DNA from: CAIYRG01 sp035632215
Lineage (GTDB): Bacteria; Pseudomonadota; Alphaproteobacteria; Micropepsales; Micropepsaceae
Assembly: GCA_035632215.1 (NCBI GenBank)
Contig: DASQHF010000036.1
Span: forward strand, 1-26,617
Length of the DNA: 26,617 bases
Direction: 5' to 3'
This document shows positions 1-7,491 of the stretch, piece after piece. Below the pieces are notes generated by a model. It was not told where the DNA came from. It saw only the letters and a program-made list of their open reading frames with translations, and searched no databases. A program made the position numbers and the translations under genes. Each line of letters starts with the position of its first letter. The first letter of the stretch is position 1.

Positions 1-212
1 ACGTAGAAGGGATCGCTGCCCATCAGGTTGAAATAGGAGTAAGGCGCCAAATTGCGCGCACCCGAGCCCGAGATGGTCGAAATCCATCCTATGGGGCGCG
101 GAATCACCAGCGCGGTCATCAGCTTGTAGAATTCTCCCTCGGCCCAGTCCTGGGGCCCGACCTCGAGGGCGTCCTCGAGCACGCGTGGCGGAGAATCATG
201 CGAAGCGGTCAT
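1..212 (-). CDS. Flavin reductase family protein (5' part only)
   Basis: The minus-strand frame opens with ATG at 212-210 and runs off the left edge, giving about 70 residues. The end of this stretch contains PRPIGWIST, then NLAPYSYFN about ten residues later. That pairing is the N-terminal signature of the flavin reductase / flavoredoxin FMN-binding split-barrel family, whose members bind FMN and reduce it with NAD(P)H or use it as a cofactor. The first 25 residues are acidic and contain a WAEGEFYKL segment typical of the helix before the barrel. The gene diverges from the small peptide gene at 370, so the 157 bp between them must hold both promoters. The family call is firm from the motif; the specific substrate cannot be told because the C-terminal half is outside the window. 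Confidence 0.85.
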   Translation of the reverse strand, partial: MTASHDSPPRVLEDALEVGPQDWAEGEFYKLMTALVIPRPIGWISTISGSGARNLAPYSYFNLMGSDPFY

Positions 213-369
213 GGCTTAGGGTGGCGCTTTCGGCAGGGACCGGGCCGATCATAGGGTGGTTCGCCAACCGGCTAAAGCCGACCAAGCCTTCGCCCGTGAC
301 TCTGCCATGGCGCTTTCCAATTCGCCCGCTGGTAAGCTATGGTTGGATTGCGAATTGGGGGCTGCGATC

Positions 370-552
370 ATGAACCCGACGAATGAAACCGGCAAAACGC
401 CTATTCCGCTCGATTGGAAGCGCCTGCTCGGCTTCGACCAGGCTGCCGCGACAAGCGACGGCGCCGCCGCCTTCAAGCTCAGCGATCCGCGCCTAGCCAA
501 GCTCGGCGCCAAGAGCGGCGTCAAGCTCAGCGGCCGCCGCCCGAAATTCTGA
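370..552 (+). CDS. 60-residue peptide upstream of HExxH enzyme; possible modification substrate
   Basis: ATG at 370 gives a 60-residue product with an ordinary coding composition, unlike the Arg-rich shadow frames around it. A G-run about ten bases upstream (355-359) could serve as a ribosome binding site. The peptide has an N-terminal part with a PLDWKRLLGFD segment, an Ala/Ser-rich middle, and a basic Gly/Lys-rich tail ending in RRPKF. There is no signal peptide, membrane segment or cysteine. It lies directly before an HExxH-type enzyme in another frame, and coding character switches frame almost at its stop codon. Enzymes of that type are known to hydroxylate ribosomal peptides, so this could be the precursor. 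That is an inference from position and size. It could equally be an unrelated small protein, or the N-terminal part of the next gene separated by a frameshift. Confidence 0.55.
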   Translation: MNPTNETGKTPIPLDWKRLLGFDQAAATSDGAAAFKLSDPRLAKLGAKSGVKLSGRRPKF

Positions 553-608
553 ACGCGACCGGGCTCGACCTCTTCTCCTTTGATCCCGACCCCGAGCGGG
601 CGAAGGCG

Positions 609-1523
609 GTGCGCGCGCGCATGCAGTCGCGCCTGAAGGAGAGCCTTGTGTACGTCGCGGAGCAATGCGACGGCCGCGTGCGGTTCTCGCATGCGGGCCT
701 GACGGAGTTCTTCGATCGCCTCGCGGCGGGCGCGGTTTCGCCGCTCGTGTTCGGGGCCTATTGCGATCTCGTTCTGGCAATCGAGGCGAATGCGCTCGAC
801 GAGGCCGAAACACTCTTCGCCGAAATCGTTGCTGCGCCAAACGCGCCATTGGGCCCCGTCATCATCGATCTTGCCGCTGACGACATCGTCGGCGCCGACC
901 GGTATCGCCGCTTTTCCGACACCGACGTCGAGATGCCGTTCACCCTTTTTCCGCCGCGGCCGCAAGACGCGGCGCGTACGCGGGCGCTCATCGGCGACGC
1001 TTTCGCGGCTCTCGATGCGAGCAATTGCGCGCTTGCCGACGAGATCCGGATTCTTTTGCCCGAGATCGTGCTCGCTTCCGGAGAGTTCGAGGGCATCTCC
1101 GCCTTCATGATGTGGGGCGGCGTGATCTTGAACGACAATGCGCACAACACGCTCCTCGACATGGTCCAAGTGCTGGCACACGAGAGCGGCCATCACCTTC
1201 TGTTCGGACTCTGCGCCGACGGCCCGATGCACGAGAACGACGACGAGGCGCGGTTCTCGTCTCCGCTGCGCATGGATCCGCGTCCGATGGACGGCATCGT
1301 GCATGCGACCTATGTTTCGGCGAGGATGCATCAGGCAGTGAACCGCATGATGGATTCCGGCTTGCTCGATGAGGCGCAGATGGAGAAAGGGCGAGCCGCG
1401 AACCAAGCGAACGTGAAACGCTTCGCTCACGGCATGGAGGCGATCGAAGGCCACGCGCGGCTGACGTCCTTGGGAGCCGAGATTATGGGCGGCGCGCAAC
1501 GCTATATGCGGCCCCATCTCTAG
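609..1523 (+). CDS. HExxH-motif protein, aKG-HExxH peptide beta-hydroxylase type
   Basis: The key motif HESGHH is encoded at 1179-1196, giving two histidines for a metal site. About 30 residues later comes SPLRMDPRPMDGIVHATY, whose SPxRxDpRPxxGxxH pattern is typical of the HExxH-motif domain now described as aKG-HExxH-type peptide beta-hydroxylase (TIGR04267-like). The histidine in GIVHATY may be a further metal ligand. Family members use Fe(II) and 2-oxoglutarate to hydroxylate residues in ribosomally made peptides, although many are uncharacterised. The start is uncertain. Coding character in this frame begins near 549, overlapping the stop of the 60-residue peptide gene, but the first usual start codons are GTG 609 and ATG 621. 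The frame is open back to 414, but that part is Arg-rich and shadows the peptide gene. A classical metalloprotease is the alternative. Confidence 0.65.
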   Translation: MRARMQSRLKESLVYVAEQCDGRVRFSHAGLTEFFDRLAAGAVSPLVFGAYCDLVLAIEANALDEAETLFAEIVAAPNAPLGPVIIDLAADDIVGADRYRRFSDTDVEMPFTLFPPRPQDAARTRALIGDAFAALDASNCALADEIRILLPEIVLASGEFEGISAFMMWGGVILNDNAHNTLLDMVQVLAHESGHHLLFGLCADGPMHENDDEARFSSPLRMDPRPMDGIVHATYVSARMHQAVNRMMDSGLLDEAQMEKGRAANQANVKRFAHGMEAIEGHARLTSLGAEIMGGAQRYMRPHL

Positions 1524-1601
1524 CCGTCAGAGATCCCAGAATTGATATCGCCAAGCCCGAGCTGAAAGGCTGATGCAAGCTTCTCCATCTGAGATTGGAC
1601 C

Positions 1602-2096
1602 ATGAGATCGATTGTGCTCGTATCGCTCTGGGCTTTCCTGCTTGTCTCATGCGCGGGAAGCGATTTCGGATCCGCCGGCGCGCTTTCGGCTGAGCAGAAG
1701 AAGTCGCTCCACCTCGTTGGCGTAACTGCCGAGACCACGCGCGATGTGACCATGGAGAAAGAGGCGCTCGACCGGATCGTCAAACGGATCACCGCCGATA
1801 TCATGGCCGAGGCGCCGAATATTTTCGCGCAACCGCAGGGAGACGCGCCTGCGCTCACGATGAAGCTTGTGTTCACCGACTACGGCAACGGCGACCATGC
1901 CTCGCGCTATGAGCGCCGCAATGTGGGAACCACGCGCATCGACGCCGATATTCTCTTCCTCGATATGAGCGGGAAGGTCGTCGCACGCGAGCAAGTCGCG
2001 ACCCATTTCGGATCCGGCGGCGATGTCGGCCTGACCACGAACATCCTGAACGTGGAAGACGATTTCGAGATGACGGTGGCGCGCCTCGTTCGCTGA
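1602..2096 (+). CDS. Putative lipoprotein, unknown function
   Basis: The 164-residue product begins with a short basic n-region and a hydrophobic core ending in LLVSC, so Cys17 is a credible lipobox cysteine for lipid attachment after signal peptidase II cleavage. The mature part is a mixed alpha/beta sequence. It has a segment resembling periplasmic lipoproteins with a DUF4410-like fold (alternating strands such as LTMKLVFTDY and RIDADILFLD, then a final helix), but this family link is weak. It starts 78 bp after the HExxH gene on the same strand and might be co-transcribed with it. No catalytic motif is visible. The lipoprotein call is fairly safe; the role is unknown. Confidence 0.7.
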   Translation: MRSIVLVSLWAFLLVSCAGSDFGSAGALSAEQKKSLHLVGVTAETTRDVTMEKEALDRIVKRITADIMAEAPNIFAQPQGDAPALTMKLVFTDYGNGDHASRYERRNVGTTRIDADILFLDMSGKVVAREQVATHFGSGGDVGLTTNILNVEDDFEMTVARLVR

Positions 2097-2205
2097 TCAG
2101 AGTTCCATCGGATTAAGTTCTCGCAGGCGGGGAATTTTTGCGTCCAGGGGAGGCGGCGTAGTCGGACCATTGCCGAGGCAGGACCTAACGGCAAAGGAGC
2201 AGATT

Positions 2206-2568
2206 ATGAAGGGACTCGTTGTCACTGGAATCGTGGTTGCATCGACATTGATCCTGTCTGGCGGAAACGTTGCCGCGAGTTCCAGCGGCGGAACTTCGCC
2301 GTCCGTCTTCACGATGGTGCTGAACCTGCTGCTTGGCAATGATCCGACGACACCCGTCGCGGCGGGGCAACCCAATCAGAGCTGTCAAAGCTTTAACCCA
2401 CCGCAGACGCCGGGAAACTCAGCGGGCGGTGCCCCGGGATCGCCTTTCGGCGGCGGAGTCTCGGACTCCCATTACGCCGGGTCGGCGCCGCAGAATTCGA
2501 ACAATCCGGCAAGCGTGTCGCAATATGACGTCGCCTGCTTGAACCAGTTTAATAAGAATTCGAGGTAG
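2206..2568 (+). CDS. Small exported Gly/Ser/Asn/Pro-rich protein
   Basis: I chose ATG 2206 because AAGGAG (2194-2199) sits six bases before it; the open frame extends further upstream to 2170 without such a site. The product is 120 residues. It has a Sec-type signal peptide (MKGLVV followed by a hydrophobic stretch to about residue 24, cleavage probable after an AxA-like NVAAS). The mature region is low in charge and rich in Gly, Ser, Asn, Pro and Gln. It has only two cysteines, one near residue 64 and one about ten residues from the C-terminus, which could form a disulfide in the periplasm or outside the cell. No family is recognised. Its stop lies three bases from the convergent stop of the repeat-bearing metalloprotease. 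Confidence 0.65.
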   Translation: MKGLVVTGIVVASTLILSGGNVAASSSGGTSPSVFTMVLNLLLGNDPTTPVAAGQPNQSCQSFNPPQTPGNSAGGAPGSPFGGGVSDSHYAGSAPQNSNNPASVSQYDVACLNQFNKNSR

Positions 2569-2571
2569 AGT

Positions 2572-4341
2572 TTAAGTCCCAACGCCCAGCAGGTGCCAGG
2601 ACGAGCCGGGGTTGGAGAAGGCCGCGCCGGAGAGGAGTGTGGTTCCGTTCATGAACCACACGGCCGGCGTGCCGTCGGAGTTCTGCCAGATAATATCGGC
2701 CTTGCCGTCGCCGTTAACGTCGGCAGCGCCGGCAATGCGCCAGGAGGAGCCGGGATTGAACCCCGCGACTCCTCCGGAGGTCTCGGTGGTTCCATTCATG
2801 AACCAGATAGCCGGTGTGCCGTTCGCGTTCTGCCAAAGAATGTCAGCCTTGCCGTCGCCGTTGAAGTCGGCGGCCGCGACGGCGTGCCATGCGGTACCGG
2901 GATTGCTGCCGACAATCGCCTGCGCGACGACGCTTGTTCCGTTCATCAGCCACATCGCCGCCTGACCGTTGTCGTTTTGCAAGAGTATGTCGGCCTTGCC
3001 GTCGCCGTTGAAATCGCCCGAGGCGATGACGTGCCAAGCGGTGCCCCAATCAGGAAGTGCCGCGCCCGACAGGATGCTCGTGCCGTTCATCAGCCAGATG
3101 GCGGGTGTGCCGTCGGTGTTCTGCCATAGTATTTCGGCCTTGCCGTCGCCGTTGAAATCGCCGCTGGCGATGATTTTCCAGGCCGAACCGGGATTGAAGC
3201 CGGCAACACCGCCCGCCACGACGGTATTGCCGTTCATGAACCAGATCGCAGGCGTGCCGTCCGTGCCCTGCCACAGGATATCGTCGGTGCCGTCGGCATT
3301 GAAGTCGGCCGGTGCCTTCGCCTGCCAGGATGAACCGGGATTTCCTCCTGCAAGCGAGCCGCCGACGAAATTCGCGCCGTCCATCTGCCAGATGGCGGCC
3401 TGCCCGCTGTTGTTCTGCCAGAGAACGTTCCAGCTCGGTCCTGTTTGGGAAGGCGGGCTTGAGGAAGTGGTCGCGTCCCAGCCAATCACATCCAGGGCGG
3501 TGACATCGGCGTTGGAGATGGGGAGCACCACGCCCGAACGGGCGAAGGCGTTGTAGGCGTCGATGGTATCGCCTCTCCAATCGCCTGCGTCGCCGCTCGA
3601 GATCGTATTGAAGGTGTTGAGCGGGGTCGCGCCGCCGTCGATCGAGAAATAGCCTGGCGTCGAAGCGGAGAAGTTGCGCACGCCCGAACCCGAGTAGTGG
3701 AACAGGTCGTAGGCCGCGTAGCTGTTCGATGTGTTTCCGAGGCTAACGCCGGTCAGCAGCATGCGGCCCATGATCTCGGAGAACTCGTGCGCTACCACGC
3801 CGTAAAAATCGTAGGTCCCCGCCGACACGCCGTCGCTGTTGGTGTAGTCGAAGATCCCGGCCGCGTTGCTGAAGCCGACATAGCCGTCGATCTGGTTGCT
3901 CGCTCCGATAAGGCCGAGCGCTTTTCCCTCCGCCGTCGTGACCCAATAATTGCCGCCGTTCGGATTGGTGCTACCGAGCGAGGAAACGGCCGATGAGTCC
4001 GCCGACGTTGTCGCGTCGGCGATCAGTGCGTTGCGAACCGTCGAATAGTCGAACTGTTCAAGATAGGTCAGACTCTCGCCCAGCGCACCGCCGGAGAGCC
4101 TCTGATTGTTCACCTCGCCGTACCCGACCGCGATAATGATCGTGACCGGATCGCTGAAATGGGTTTCGAAATATTGCACCACCTGCGTGATGGCCGTGGT
4201 GAAGCCCACGGGTGCGGATGAAACGCTCGCGTCATAGGTGACGTTGATGGTGAGGCCGCTGTTGGCGGTGCCTGTTACGGGGGAGGCTGCGGGCGATGTC
4301 GTGCCGGTGGACGATCCTGGATTCGAGCTCGCGCCGTTCAA
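2572..4341 (-). CDS. Secreted-type metalloprotease (NF038122-like) with FG-GAP/VCBS repeats
   Basis: With the TTG start at 4341 the product is 589 residues. Residues 30-300 form the putative catalytic part: VVAHEFSEIMGR places H185, E186 and E189 in an HExxE pattern. Downstream come YDLFHYS and a GYFSIDGG segment, as in the NF038122 metalloprotease family. Residues 305-589 are six copies of a roughly 49-residue unit with the core ILWQNxDGTPAIWFMNG and DFNGDGKAD, a calcium-binding FG-GAP/VCBS-like repeat. The last copy lacks the DFNGDGKAD part. The protein is probably extracellular. No signal peptide is seen, which fits non-Sec export, but no transporter is adjacent. The frame is open upstream to a stop at 4486-4488 without any ATG or GTG, so the start is doubtful and 5' decay is possible. 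Confidence 0.8.
   Translation of the reverse strand: MNGASSNPGSSTGTTSPAASPVTGTANSGLTINVTYDASVSSAPVGFTTAITQVVQYFETHFSDPVTIIIAVGYGEVNNQRLSGGALGESLTYLEQFDYSTVRNALIADATTSADSSAVSSLGSTNPNGGNYWVTTAEGKALGLIGASNQIDGYVGFSNAAGIFDYTNSDGVSAGTYDFYGVVAHEFSEIMGRMLLTGVSLGNTSNSYAAYDLFHYSGSGVRNFSASTPGYFSIDGGATPLNTFNTISSGDAGDWRGDTIDAYNAFARSGVVLPISNADVTALDVIGWDATTSSSPPSQTGPSWNVLWQNNSGQAAIWQMDGANFVGGSLAGGNPGSSWQAKAPADFNADGTDDILWQGTDGTPAIWFMNGNTVVAGGVAGFNPGSAWKIIASGDFNGDGKAEILWQNTDGTPAIWLMNGTSILSGAALPDWGTAWHVIASGDFNGDGKADILLQNDNGQAAMWLMNGTSVVAQAIVGSNPGTAWHAVAAADFNGDGKADILWQNANGTPAIWFMNGTTETSGGVAGFNPGSSWRIAGAADVNGDGKADIIWQNSDGTPAVWFMNGTTLLSGAAFSNPGSSWHLLGVGT
2575..3429 (-). repeat. Tandem 147-bp coding repeats (six units)
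   Basis: Within the metalloprotease gene the string CTTGCCGTCGCC (plus strand) recurs at 2701, 2848, 2995 and 3139, a spacing of 147, 147 and 144 bp. Each period encodes one WQN-DGTPAIW-MNG-DFNGDGKAD unit. The two units nearest the catalytic part (3140-3429) and the last one are more diverged. The array is coding throughout. Such arrays can change unit number by recombination. Confidence 0.9.
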
Positions 4342-4662
4342 GATATCTGCGTCGGAGGAGTAAAGGACCGGCGTGCCGATAGCAGCGGGATTGGGCTCCT
4401 CGGGCGATGATGTGCCGGCGCTTGAGCAAGGCCAGGGGTGGAAGAAGCTCAGGACCGGTTCCCCACTCGACGCAGAACGAGTCAGCTACGGAATTATACC
4501 GACAGCATGCTCGGCCAAAGCTGAACGGCACGTTAAAAGCGCGCGTCTTCAGCCGTTGGCTAAATTTTTCGGCAAGTGCCGCAGGTAGGGACAAGAGACG
4601 ATTTCTTGCCGACAAAACTTCTCCCGGTGCCGCTTTCGATCACGCCCCGAATGCCGAACCGG
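4342..4662. other. Intergenic region with a TATAAT box and open 5' extension
   Basis: No confident gene is seen in these 321 bp. On the minus strand the metalloprotease frame stays open from 4341 back to the stop at 4486-4488, encoding a plausible segment (PVLYSSDADILNG) but without ATG or GTG. A TATAAT hexamer on the minus strand at 4498-4493 would start a transcript close to 4486. Small frames on both strands here look like chance. Confidence 0.5.
4493..4498 (-). promoter_or_regulatory. Candidate -10 box for the metalloprotease gene
   Basis: The minus strand reads TATAAT here, a perfect match to the sigma-70 -10 consensus. The -35 region 16-18 bp upstream (GCTTTG and neighbours) is poor. 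Transcription would begin near 4486, just where the open frame of the metalloprotease begins. Confidence 0.35.
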
Positions 4663-4986
4663 TCATCCCTTCGGGGTTTCGACCTCGAGCACGGGCCGCG
4701 CTCCCTTTCGCTCGCGCGAAATGAGGATGAGGTTGCGCGAATAGACGATAAGGCCCGCGCCCTGACCGGCGATGAAAACTGGGTCCAGGCGATGGATGGC
4801 ATAGGCGAGGAGGATCACCCCGCCGCCCAGGCTGCAATACCAGAACGAGATCGGGATGACGCTCTTGCCAACGAGCTCGCTCTTGAACCATTGGATGATG
4901 AACCGCGACGCGAACAGCGCTTGGCCCAAGAATCCGACCAGAAGCCAGACGTGATCGACGGTTATCCAGTTCAAGACTGCAGCCAT
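4663..4986 (-). CDS. LABN-domain membrane protein (lipid-A-disaccharide synthase N-terminal domain)
   Basis: The 107-residue protein is almost entirely membrane-embedded, with three hydrophobic segments: residues 12-34 (VWLLVGFLGQALFASRF), 43-62 (ISFWYCSLGGGVILLAYAI) and 69-90. The FASRFIIQWF and SFWYCSLGGG patterns are typical of the small LABN family, named for resemblance to the N-terminus of some LpxB proteins. It carries no glycosyltransferase domain of its own. It starts four bases after the stop of the GT2 gene, so the two are one operon. Homologues usually sit beside a polyprenyl-phosphate glycosyltransferase and a PMT-type transferase, as here. The likely role is in handling a lipid-linked sugar at the inner membrane, possibly as a small flippase-like partner; that role is an inference. 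Confidence 0.85.
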   Translation of the reverse strand: MAAVLNWITVDHVWLLVGFLGQALFASRFIIQWFKSELVGKSVIPISFWYCSLGGGVILLAYAIHRLDPVFIAGQGAGLIVYSRNLILISRERKGARPVLEVETPKG

Positions 4987-4990
4987 ATCC

Positions 4991-5725
4991 TTACAGTTCC
5001 TTCGGAGTGCCTTCGCTCTTGCGAAAGCGGCGCTTGAGCCACATCACCCCCAACAGGTCGCTTGCTCCCACGAACGCGCGATCGAGTACGCCATATTTGG
5101 AATGACCTCTGCCGCGTGGCCGGTGATTGACGGCCATGAAGCGCACCTCGAGGCCTTCGCGCAACATCAATGCGATCAGGTAGCGGTGCATGTGATCGAA
5201 ATAGGGGAGGGCCAGGAACGCATCGCGGCGGAAGACCTTGAGCCCGCACCCGGTGTCGTTGGCGTTATCGCCGAGTAACCTACGCCTCAAGCCGTTGCCG
5301 ATCCTCGAAGCCAGCCGCTTGCTGAAGTTATCGCGCCGCTTCGCCCGCTCGCCCGCGACCATGGCGAAAGAGGTCCTTGAGGCTTCGCTGCGGAACAAGG
5401 ACAGAAGCTTCGGGATGTCGGTGGGATCGTTTTGCCCGTCGCCATCGAGGGTCACGATGACATCCGATCGCGCCGCGCGGATGCCTGTCCGAAGGGCCCG
5501 GCTTTGGCCAAGATTACGCGAATGTTTGAGGACGCGGACGGGAAGGGCGGGGCGAAGCCCTCGAAGCTCGTCCACTGTCGTATCCGTCGACCCATCATCG
5601 ACGAAGATCATCTCGTAATCCGGCCCTCCTTCGAGCGCGGCAGCAATCTCGCGCGCGAGCGGTGCGACATTGCCGGCCTCGTCCTTGACCGGAACGACGA
5701 CCGAGAGCTCAACCGACCGGGCCAT
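4991..5725 (-). CDS. GT2 family glycosyltransferase, polyprenyl-phosphate sugar synthase type
   Basis: The 244-residue protein has the GT-A fold signatures of DPM1/ArnC-like enzymes. These are VVVPVKDEAGN at the N-terminus, FVDDGSTD near residue 40 for nucleotide-sugar and metal binding, and TLDGDGQNDP around residue 95 containing the DxD-like metal site. Further along, NDTGCGLKVFRR precedes the C-terminal HRYLIALMLREG helix. It has no C-terminal membrane pair, unlike ArnC. By family it should transfer a sugar from a nucleotide donor to polyprenyl phosphate on the cytoplasmic face. ATG 5725 faces the divergent GT83 gene 89 bp away. With the LABN protein and the GT83 transferase it forms a complete route from nucleotide sugar to a periplasmic acceptor. 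The sugar is not readable from sequence. Confidence 0.88.
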   Translation of the reverse strand: MARSVELSVVVPVKDEAGNVAPLAREIAAALEGGPDYEMIFVDDGSTDTTVDELRGLRPALPVRVLKHSRNLGQSRALRTGIRAARSDVIVTLDGDGQNDPTDIPKLLSLFRSEASRTSFAMVAGERAKRRDNFSKRLASRIGNGLRRRLLGDNANDTGCGLKVFRRDAFLALPYFDHMHRYLIALMLREGLEVRFMAVNHRPRGRGHSKYGVLDRAFVGASDLLGVMWLKRRFRKSEGTPKEL

Positions 5726-5763
5726 GCTTTCTTCAGAGCGCCTTTCGCGCTGCGGGCGCGGGC

Positions 5764-5769
5764 CTTATA
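5764..5769 (-). promoter_or_regulatory. Candidate -10 box for the GT2-LABN operon
   Basis: The minus strand reads TGTATAAG over this site, giving a TATAAG hexamer with an extended TG. It lies about 40 bp before the GT2 start codon. No convincing -35 box is seen. Confidence 0.3.
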
Positions 5770-5814
5770 CAGGCCGTTCGCGGCGAGAAACAGCCGGGCA
5801 GTAGACGGGCAGGC

Positions 5815-7491
5815 ATGACAGGTCTTCTTGGCGCAATCCTACATCGCCGGCCGCTGGCCTTGCTTCTCGTTCTTTGCGCGCTCGCCTGGGTGCCTGGGTT
5901 CTTCACTATTCCGCCGCTTGATCGCGACGAAAGCCGATTCGCTCAGGCGACGAAGCAGATGCTGGAGACGAATGATTTCGTCGACATCAATCTCGGGTCG
6001 GGTCCGCGCTACGAAAAGCCGGTGGGGATCTATTGGCTCCAGGCCGCATCGACGACTGTCTTTGGCGCCGGCTCGCACGACAAGATTTGGACCTATCGGG
6101 TGCCGTCAATCCTGGGCGCGCTCTTGGCAGTCGCGGCCACGTTCTTTGTCGCGCGCGCACTTGCAGGCGTCGAGGCCGGATTCCTCGCCGGGCTCATTTT
6201 GGGCTTCAGCCTGCTCCTCACCTCGGAAGCCCACATCGCCAAGACGGATGCCATGTTGCTCGCGGCAGTCGCGACCGTCCAATGGGTCTTGCTGCGCATC
6301 TATCTCGCCGATCGCGTGCCGGCGAAAGACGTCCCGGTACAGCAACCTTCGCTCGGCCTCGCCTTGTTCGGATGGACGGCATTTGCGGTGGGCGTTCTCA
6401 TCAAGGGGCCGGTCGTCGCGCTCATTTGCGGGGGAACGGTCATCGTTCTTGTGCTCTGGGATCGCCGTTGGCGCTGGTTAAGGGACGTGCATCCAATCTA
6501 CGGTGCGGTCCTCGCCCTCTTGATCGTGCTCCCCTGGCTCATCGCCATCGGCATCGCCACCCATGGCGTCTTCTTCGAAAAGTCCTTGGGCGGAGACTTT
6601 GCCATGAAGCTCGTGGGCGACCAGGAAGCTCACGGAGCGCCCCCCGGTTATTACACGCTGCTCGCCCATGTGAGCTTCTGGCCCGGCAGCCTGGTGCTGC
6701 TGCCCGCCGTCCTCCTCGGCTGGAATCGCCGCAAGGAGCCAGGTTTTCGTTTCCTTATCGCCTGGATCGGCATCACCTGGGTGATGTTCGAACTCGCGCC
6801 CACCAAGCTTCCCCATTACGTGCTGCCGGCCTATCCGGCACCCGCCGTTCTCGCGGCTGTTTGGACAACAGAGGCAAACGCGCCATCGAAGGCCGAACGC
6901 ATCGGAGAAGCGATCTCGCTTGGGCTGTTTGTGCTCGTGGGCCTTGCCTTCGCGGGCTTCCTTGCCTGGGTGCCGAACCGCTTTGGAATGGGCTCGCCCT
7001 GGTGGCTTTACGGGATATCAGGGATCGCGGGGCTCATGATCGTCTCCGTCGTCGCGCTTATTCGGCGCGGGGAGAAGCGTCACGCGCTCGGCCACGCGCT
7101 TTTCTCGGCCGCGATCCTCTATGTGGGTGCAGGCTTTGTTGCCGCTCCGCGCTTAGATGATCTTTGGCTATCCACGCGCATGGCCGAGGCCGTGGCGCGC
7201 CACGCGAAGGCCGATGACCCGCCCATCGTAACGGCAGGCTATGCGGAGCCGAGCATTTTGTTCCTGCTCGGCACCCGTACGCGCCTGGACGACGGGCCGG
7301 CGGCGGGCCGCGAGTCCGGCGAAGCCGGGGGGCTGGCGCTCGTCGAGGAGAACGAGAGGGCGGTGTTCCTCTCTGAAGCCGGCGCTCTCGGGGCTCGTGC
7401 CGAAGCTCTCGAGGAGATCGACGGGTTCAATTATTCCCGCGGACGCAATCTCAAGATCACCCTCTTCCGGATCGTGCCGCAGGGCAAGTGA
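5815..7491 (+). CDS. ArnT-like integral membrane glycosyltransferase (GT83/PMT superfamily)
   Basis: The 558-residue protein has a long multi-spanning N-terminal region and a soluble C-terminal part. After the first membrane segment comes PPLDRDESRFAQ, followed by the RYEKPVGIYWLQA segment. These are the first periplasmic loop of ArnT/PMT enzymes, in which the acidic DRDE residues are catalytic and the EKPxxxYW motif is conserved. A later TKLPHYVLPAYPA segment is also typical. Such enzymes use a polyprenyl-phosphate-linked sugar as donor and glycosylate lipid A, core sugars or proteins on the periplasmic side. The donor is probably made by the divergent GT2 enzyme. The acceptor cannot be inferred. 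ATG 5815 has a weak ribosome binding site, but no better start is seen. Confidence 0.88.
   Translation: MTGLLGAILHRRPLALLLVLCALAWVPGFFTIPPLDRDESRFAQATKQMLETNDFVDINLGSGPRYEKPVGIYWLQAASTTVFGAGSHDKIWTYRVPSILGALLAVAATFFVARALAGVEAGFLAGLILGFSLLLTSEAHIAKTDAMLLAAVATVQWVLLRIYLADRVPAKDVPVQQPSLGLALFGWTAFAVGVLIKGPVVALICGGTVIVLVLWDRRWRWLRDVHPIYGAVLALLIVLPWLIAIGIATHGVFFEKSLGGDFAMKLVGDQEAHGAPPGYYTLLAHVSFWPGSLVLLPAVLLGWNRRKEPGFRFLIAWIGITWVMFELAPTKLPHYVLPAYPAPAVLAAVWTTEANAPSKAERIGEAISLGLFVLVGLAFAGFLAWVPNRFGMGSPWWLYGISGIAGLMIVSVVALIRRGEKRHALGHALFSAAILYVGAGFVAAPRLDDLWLSTRMAEAVARHAKADDPPIVTAGYAEPSILFLLGTRTRLDDGPAAGRESGEAGGLALVEENERAVFLSEAGALGARAEALEEIDGFNYSRGRNLKITLFRIVPQGK

Noticed and set aside
249..1517. Long minus-strand open frame opposite the HExxH gene
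   Set aside because: Arg/His-rich shadow of a GC-rich gene; the plus strand carries the HExxH motif and coding character.
2575..3429. Regular spaced repeats considered as a CRISPR array
   Set aside because: Period of 147 bp with the whole unit conserved and in frame; it encodes protein repeats.
6033..7160. 375-residue frame inside the GT83 gene
   Set aside because: Arg-rich, without family features; the ArnT-like frame has clear motifs.
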